DNA of 8,725 bases, from positions 1 through 8,725 of the forward strand of contig JACQQT010000098.1 in NCBI GenBank assembly GCA_016206815.1, given 5' to 3'. A program made the translations under genes and the position numbers. Positions 5,763-8,725 of this stretch are shown here, in pieces. The DNA is from Candidatus Omnitrophota bacterium. Lineage in GTDB: Bacteria > Omnitrophota > Omnitrophia > Omnitrophales > Danuiimicrobiaceae. The notes beneath the pieces were generated by a model that was not told the origin of the DNA, ran no database searches, and saw nothing but the letters and a program-made list of their open reading frames with translations. The stretch's first letter is position 1. Every line of letters begins with the position of its first letter.

Positions 5763-7265
5763 TCATTTGACTAATGTAATGTTCACGTCTTCCCGATGGA
5801 GGCTTGGATCGGCCAAGATAATCACTCTGCTTTTCGCTGCTTGTTCTAAATCACGAAGCGATCGTTTTTCATCATGAAGCAACCGCTCCGCAACCTGCGG
5901 ATGAACATAGACATTGAGAATTTTTCCTGTTGAATGGTTGAGCGCTTTCTTCACTTCTTTCAGCGTCTGAATGGTCATCGTCGTTACAGACTTGATAATT
6001 CCTTTTCCTTCACAATAAGAGCAGGTTTCATGGACCGCGCTTTCCAAGGACGGCCGTATCCGTTGCCGGGTCATTTCCACCAAACCAAGCTCGGACATCT
6101 GCAAAATATTCGTCTTCGCCCGGTCTTTTTTCACCACATCCTTGAAAAGCCGGTACAAATGCCGTCTGTGGTCTGGTTTGGACATATCGATAAAATCAAT
6201 GATAATAATCCCGCCCATATCCCTCAAACGAACTTGACGGGAAATTTCCTGTGCTGCCTCCAGATTGGTCCGATAAACCGTCTCCTCCAAATTCCGGTGC
6301 CCTGTGAATTTCCCGGTATTCACATCAATGGCGACCAAACCCTCCGTTTGTTCGATCACAATATGTCCGCCTGAATGCAAGAACACCTTCTTTTGAAACG
6401 TTTTCTCAATTTCTTTCTCAATCTTGTATTGATCAAACAGGGACACGGACTGGTTTTTATGCCAATCCACACGAACGCGGCAGCCGGGCAGATAGGATTT
6501 TAAAAAGCGGCAGACCTGGTGATAAAGATTCTGATGATCAACCACAATCCGTTCAATGTCTTCAGTGAAGTAATCGCGGATGATTCGCTCTACCAAATCC
6601 AGCTCTTGATGAATCAGGCTGGGCGCCTTTTTCTTGTGGATTTCAGACTTGATCCGGGACCATGTTTTAATCAGGTATTTGATATCGCGCGTAAACTCGC
6701 GTTTGTCCTTGCCCTCGCCTGCGGTGCGGACGATAAAACCGCTGTCCTTCGGAAGCTCAACTTGAGAGAAAATCTCCCGGATTCGGTCGCGTTCCCTGGC
6801 GTCATCAATGCGACGGGAAACACCTACTTTATTTTCGCCCGGAATCAGAACCAAATAGCGGGCCGGGATGGCAACATGTGTGGTGAGGCGGGGCCCTTTG
6901 TCTCGGATGGGTTCCTTGACCACCTGGACAAAAACTTCCTGACCGATTTTCAAAACCTCGTCAATCCGAGGGGTTTGACCGCGAACTTTTTTCCCCTCAT
7001 ATTCAACTTCTTCAAACGCAGACTCGAGCCCGAAAGGCGACTCAACTGCATCCGCTACATAAAGGAATCCGTCTTTCTTCGTCCCCAAATCGATAAAAGA
7101 CGCTCCGATTCCCGGAACGATCGATTTGACTTTCCCTTTGTAAATATTGCCGAACATTTTGTAGGTGTCGGAGCGTTCGATAAAAAATTCTTCCAGTTTT
7201 CCATCCTCGAGAATGACGACGCGTTTTTCGTTCGCCTCGAGAGACATCAAAATCTCTTTTTTCAT
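5763..7265 (-). CDS. rng: Ribonuclease G/E
   Basis: This endoribonuclease cleaves single-stranded A/U-rich RNA and takes part in rRNA maturation and mRNA decay. The 500-residue length fits RNase G (about 490) rather than full-length RNase E with its scaffold tail. Domains in order: an N-terminal segment MKKEILMSLE with the ERSDTYKMFGNIYKGKV entry, an S1 domain (about 38-130) with GASFIDLG and PRLTTHV, an RNase H-like and 5'-sensor region, then the catalytic DNase I-like domain. The metal-binding aspartates are D313 in VAIDVNTGKFTG and D357 in GGIIIIDFIDM, spaced as in E. coli D303/D346. The zinc-link cysteines are C415 and C418 in CSYCEGKG, and EMTRQR (397-402) is present. Start is ATG at 7265 with GGAAA eight bases upstream; the ATG at codon 7 is an alternative. 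It is the first gene after the intergenic repeat and probably heads the operon. Confidence 0.96.
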   Translation of the reverse strand: MKKEILMSLEANEKRVVILEDGKLEEFFIERSDTYKMFGNIYKGKVKSIVPGIGASFIDLGTKKDGFLYVADAVESPFGLESAFEEVEYEGKKVRGQTPRIDEVLKIGQEVFVQVVKEPIRDKGPRLTTHVAIPARYLVLIPGENKVGVSRRIDDARERDRIREIFSQVELPKDSGFIVRTAGEGKDKREFTRDIKYLIKTWSRIKSEIHKKKAPSLIHQELDLVERIIRDYFTEDIERIVVDHQNLYHQVCRFLKSYLPGCRVRVDWHKNQSVSLFDQYKIEKEIEKTFQKKVFLHSGGHIVIEQTEGLVAIDVNTGKFTGHRNLEETVYRTNLEAAQEISRQVRLRDMGGIIIIDFIDMSKPDHRRHLYRLFKDVVKKDRAKTNILQMSELGLVEMTRQRIRPSLESAVHETCSYCEGKGIIKSVTTMTIQTLKEVKKALNHSTGKILNVYVHPQVAERLLHDEKRSLRDLEQAAKSRVIILADPSLHREDVNITLVK

Positions 7266-7299
7266 AATTAGTTTCCATTCCTTCTTGATTTTTAAATGA

Positions 7300-7456
7300 C
7301 GTCATTGCGAGCGAATAAAGCGAGCTAAACAATCTGACACGACGTGTCATCCTGAGGAACGAAGTGACGAAGGATCTCTGAGATTCTTCGCTTCGCTCAG
7401 AATGACAGTCGGTGGGATTGCTTCGGCCTTGCCTGATATACTGCCTCGCAATGACG
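7300..7456. repeat. Nested imperfect palindromic intergenic repeat (GTCATTGCGAG / GTCATCCTGAG type)
   Basis: The outer arms are a perfect 12-bp inverted repeat, cgtcattgcgag at 7300-7311 and ctcgcaatgacg at 7445-7456. A second layer pairs caatc (7330-7334) with gattg (7416-7420). The core is a long hairpin from 7345 to 7407: tgtcatcctgag against ctcagaatgaca with one mismatch, narrowing to aggatctc/tgagattct at the centre. Another 6-bp palindrome, tgacac-gac-gtgtca, lies at 7335-7349. This design matches a repeat type I recall as dispersed between genes in many uncultured bacteria and often mis-annotated as small proteins containing HSERSEES. It has no transposase, so it looks like a MITE or REP-like non-autonomous element. 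In RNA it would fold into a large stem that could affect read-through from the secretin to rng. Confidence 0.87.
7345..7407. repeat. Inner hairpin of the nested repeat
   Basis: Arms TGTCATCCTGAG (7345-7356) and CTCAGAATGACA (7396-7407) pair with a single mismatch. The interior continues imperfectly (GAAGG against TTCGC/TTC) to a tight turn at ATCTCTGAGAT near 7374-7384. The hairpin is symmetric enough to form on either strand. No T-run follows on the minus strand, so it is not a canonical intrinsic terminator. Confidence 0.7.
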
Positions 7457-7483
7457 ATCGAAGTTATTGGTAACATAGCCATT

Positions 7484-8725
7484 TTAAACCACTTCAACTG
7501 TTTCGCCTTTCGTAGAAACGCCTGGCTGCGGACTTCCGATGGCAGCCACTTGAGGAATAACCACGGTCGTCGGCTCGCCTTCCGAATCTACGATTGTAAC
7601 GGTAATAAAAAATAAGGTTTCTACTTTCTCATTATTGGATCCCTGCGCCTGCCGTTTAGATCTGAAAAGCTTGCCGAGTCCCGGAATGTCCCCTAGAATG
7701 GGGACTTTATTCTCGGTTGTGACCTCAGAATCCGTCATTAATCCGCCGATCGCAATCGTTTCCCCGTTTTTGATCAATACCTGCGTCTCGGCATGGGTCA
7801 CAGTAAAATTGGGAATCAGTGTCGTGCCCTGTCCAGTTGCGACGCTGGTAGACCCGCTTGCCGCACTGACTTCCGGATTTAAATCAACCAAAATTTCATC
7901 TGCGTCATTAATATGAGGCGTCACCTCCATCACGACGCCCGTGGCGCGGTAGGAAAACCCCGAAATTTCAAAGCTTCCGGTCGTCTCATTGCGTTCAAAA
8001 GTGGGCAACGCCACGTCTGTGCCCACCTGAATTTTCGCTTTCTGATTGTTCAGCACGGTAATTCTTGGGTTGGAAACAACCTTCGTATTCTCACGCGTTC
8101 TTAAAAATTCAAGCACGGCTTGAAAGCTGGAAAAGCTTAACGTTCCAAATTGAAAATCATTAGTTCCTGCAGTTTCCGGATCAGCAAAAGCGCTATTTGC
8201 AAAACCGGTGGCATCAAATGGGTTGACGGTAGTGAGTGATGTCGTTGCGCCAGCAGTCGTTTGCGTAGCCGGAAAAAAGCGTGAAAATGCGTTTGCGATA
8301 GGGTCGCTTTGCCCATCTTTATTCATGGCTGCAAAAGGGAAAGTAACCGGCCTTCTCGCTCCCGAAAGTGTACCGGCCGGTGTCCATTTAATCCCGAGGT
8401 TTTCCCCTTTCTGGATTTGAGTCTTCACGATTTTCGAATCGATATGCGCTTGGGGTGTGCTTCGATCTAACTTGCCGACCACTTCTCTGACCTTATAAAG
8501 GTTGGTCGGAATATCGGTCACCACCAGCATGTTGGTTCGAGCTACCGATTTCACCTTTCCGCGTTCCGTCAGAACATCTTTGATGGATTCTTCCGCTTCC
8601 ACTGCCGTTGTGTAGTTTAACACATAGGTCTCCGTCACCAGCTCTTCGGTTGCAATGTTTTCACGGGTCGTCACGCGGATAATGTTCCCTTCACGTTCGT
8701 AGACATAACCATAGGTCCTCAACAC
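7484..8725 (-). CDS. Secretin (GspD/PilQ family outer-membrane channel), C-terminal part; 5' end outside window
   Basis: Secretins form the large multimeric outer-membrane pore of type II secretion or type IV pilus machines. The 413 visible residues start inside a TonB-short-N-terminal (STN)-like region (LRTYGYVYEREGNIIRV). A secretin N-type ring domain follows (about 31-90: TYVLNYTTAVEAEESI to VREVVGKLD), then HIDSKIVKTQIQ leading into the pore domain. The beta-barrel domain (about 195-380) has VVSNPRITVLNNQKAKI, VMEVTPHI, LIKNGETIAIGGLM, the signature VPILGDIPGLGKLF (341-354) and KVETLFFITVTIV. An insert rich in Thr, Ala, Ser and Phe (about 115-190) and a C-terminal tail of about 33 residues are outside the core. 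The codon at the window edge is GTG but is an internal Val, not the start. Whether it serves pili or type II secretion cannot be told because its neighbours are off the window. Confidence 0.95.
   Translation of the reverse strand: MLRTYGYVYEREGNIIRVTTRENIATEELVTETYVLNYTTAVEAEESIKDVLTERGKVKSVARTNMLVVTDIPTNLYKVREVVGKLDRSTPQAHIDSKIVKTQIQKGENLGIKWTPAGTLSGARRPVTFPFAAMNKDGQSDPIANAFSRFFPATQTTAGATTSLTTVNPFDATGFANSAFADPETAGTNDFQFGTLSFSSFQAVLEFLRTRENTKVVSNPRITVLNNQKAKIQVGTDVALPTFERNETTGSFEISGFSYRATGVVMEVTPHINDADEILVDLNPEVSAASGSTSVATGQGTTLIPNFTVTHAETQVLIKNGETIAIGGLMTDSEVTTENKVPILGDIPGLGKLFRSKRQAQGSNNEKVETLFFITVTIVDSEGEPTTVVIPQVAAIGSPQPGVSTKGETVEVV

Larger units (their letters stand above)
1..7265 (-). 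other. Predicted ten-gene transcription unit rng-rmuC-orf-pcm-EFlike-pncB-Znribbon-BT1-acyP-cca
   Basis: All ten genes are co-oriented. Junctions in order are +7, about -11, +17, +32, +17, -4, +3, -4 and +13 bp. Two are stop/start overlaps (ATGA and GTGA). No intrinsic terminator or promoter-sized gap breaks the run. Several genes with weak ribosome binding sites (rmuC, the secreted protein, the carrier) directly abut the preceding stop, which fits translational coupling. Internal promoters, for example ahead of the strongly initiated EF-like gene, cannot be excluded. Confidence 0.7.
7266..7483 (-). promoter_or_regulatory. Intergenic region between secretin and rng; likely place for the operon promoter
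   Basis: This is the only gap over 35 bp in the window. About 157 bp of it is the nested repeat. That leaves an AT-rich strip of about 34 bp (7266-7299) just before rng, plus 27 bp after the secretin stop. I see no convincing -35/-10 pair and no hairpin followed by a T-run typical of an intrinsic terminator. The placement of a promoter here is an inference from gene spacing only. The secretin may instead read through into rng. Confidence 0.3.

Noticed and set aside
5934..6374. Plus-strand open frame of 146 codons opposite the catalytic part of rng
   Set aside because: Antisense to conserved catalytic motifs; no domain or ribosome binding site seen.
6519..7271. Plus-strand open frame of 250 codons opposite rng
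   Set aside because: It lies wholly antisense to the well-supported RNase G coding region, has no recognisable domain, and looks like a shadow of that gene's codon pattern.
7345..7407. Intrinsic terminator for the secretin gene
   Set aside because: A strong hairpin is present, but no T-run follows on the minus strand and the structure is explained by the dispersed repeat.
7042..7497. Minus-strand open frame of 151 codons containing HSERSEESQRSF
   Set aside because: It is a translation of the palindromic repeat followed by an out-of-frame reading of the rng start. This peptide string is a known annotation artefact of such repeats.
8723..8725. GTG at the window edge as the secretin start
   Set aside because: The codon is in the middle of a conserved STN-like stretch; the gene simply continues beyond the window.

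Overview
This window reads as part of a bacterial chromosome in which every supported gene lies on the minus strand. Transcription therefore runs from high to low coordinates. Base composition is moderate. The mix of genes suggests an uncultured, deep-branching bacterium: a secretin, RNase G, RmuC, a short archaeal-like nicotinate phosphoribosyltransferase, a Lys-rich EF-Tu-domain-2-like protein, a BT1-type transporter and a GTCATTGCGAG-type nested palindromic repeat. Candidatus Omnitrophota or another PVC-related lineage is my best guess. This rests on gene style and the repeat, not on a marker gene, so treat it as tentative.

Layout in transcription order. (1) 8725-7484: the 3' part of a GspD/PilQ-type secretin gene whose beginning lies outside the window. 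(2) 7483-7266: the only sizeable intergenic gap, about 218 bp, mostly filled by a nested inverted repeat. (3) 7265-1: ten genes packed head to tail with gaps or overlaps from -11 to +32 bp, probably one transcription unit. They are RNase G/E (rng), RmuC, a small secreted protein of unknown function, protein-L-isoaspartate methyltransferase (pcm), a Lys-tailed EF-Tu-domain-2-like protein, nicotinate phosphoribosyltransferase (pncB), a small zinc-ribbon protein, a folate/biopterin-transporter-like MFS protein, acylphosphatase, and the N-terminal 136 codons of a CCA-adding/poly(A) polymerase-family nucleotidyltransferase that runs off the window.

The cluster looks like a housekeeping operon with several themes: RNA processing (rng, cca), DNA maintenance (rmuC), protein repair (pcm), NAD salvage (pncB), cofactor uptake (BT1-like carrier) and acyl-phosphate hydrolysis (acylphosphatase). 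The 4-bp stop/start overlaps (pncB to zinc ribbon, carrier to acylphosphatase) imply translational coupling. No rRNA, tRNA, CRISPR array, prophage or transposase gene was seen. The least explained items are the Lys-rich EF-like protein with three in-frame A-AAA-AAG heptamers, the orphan zinc-ribbon protein, the orphan secreted protein, and the nested repeat.
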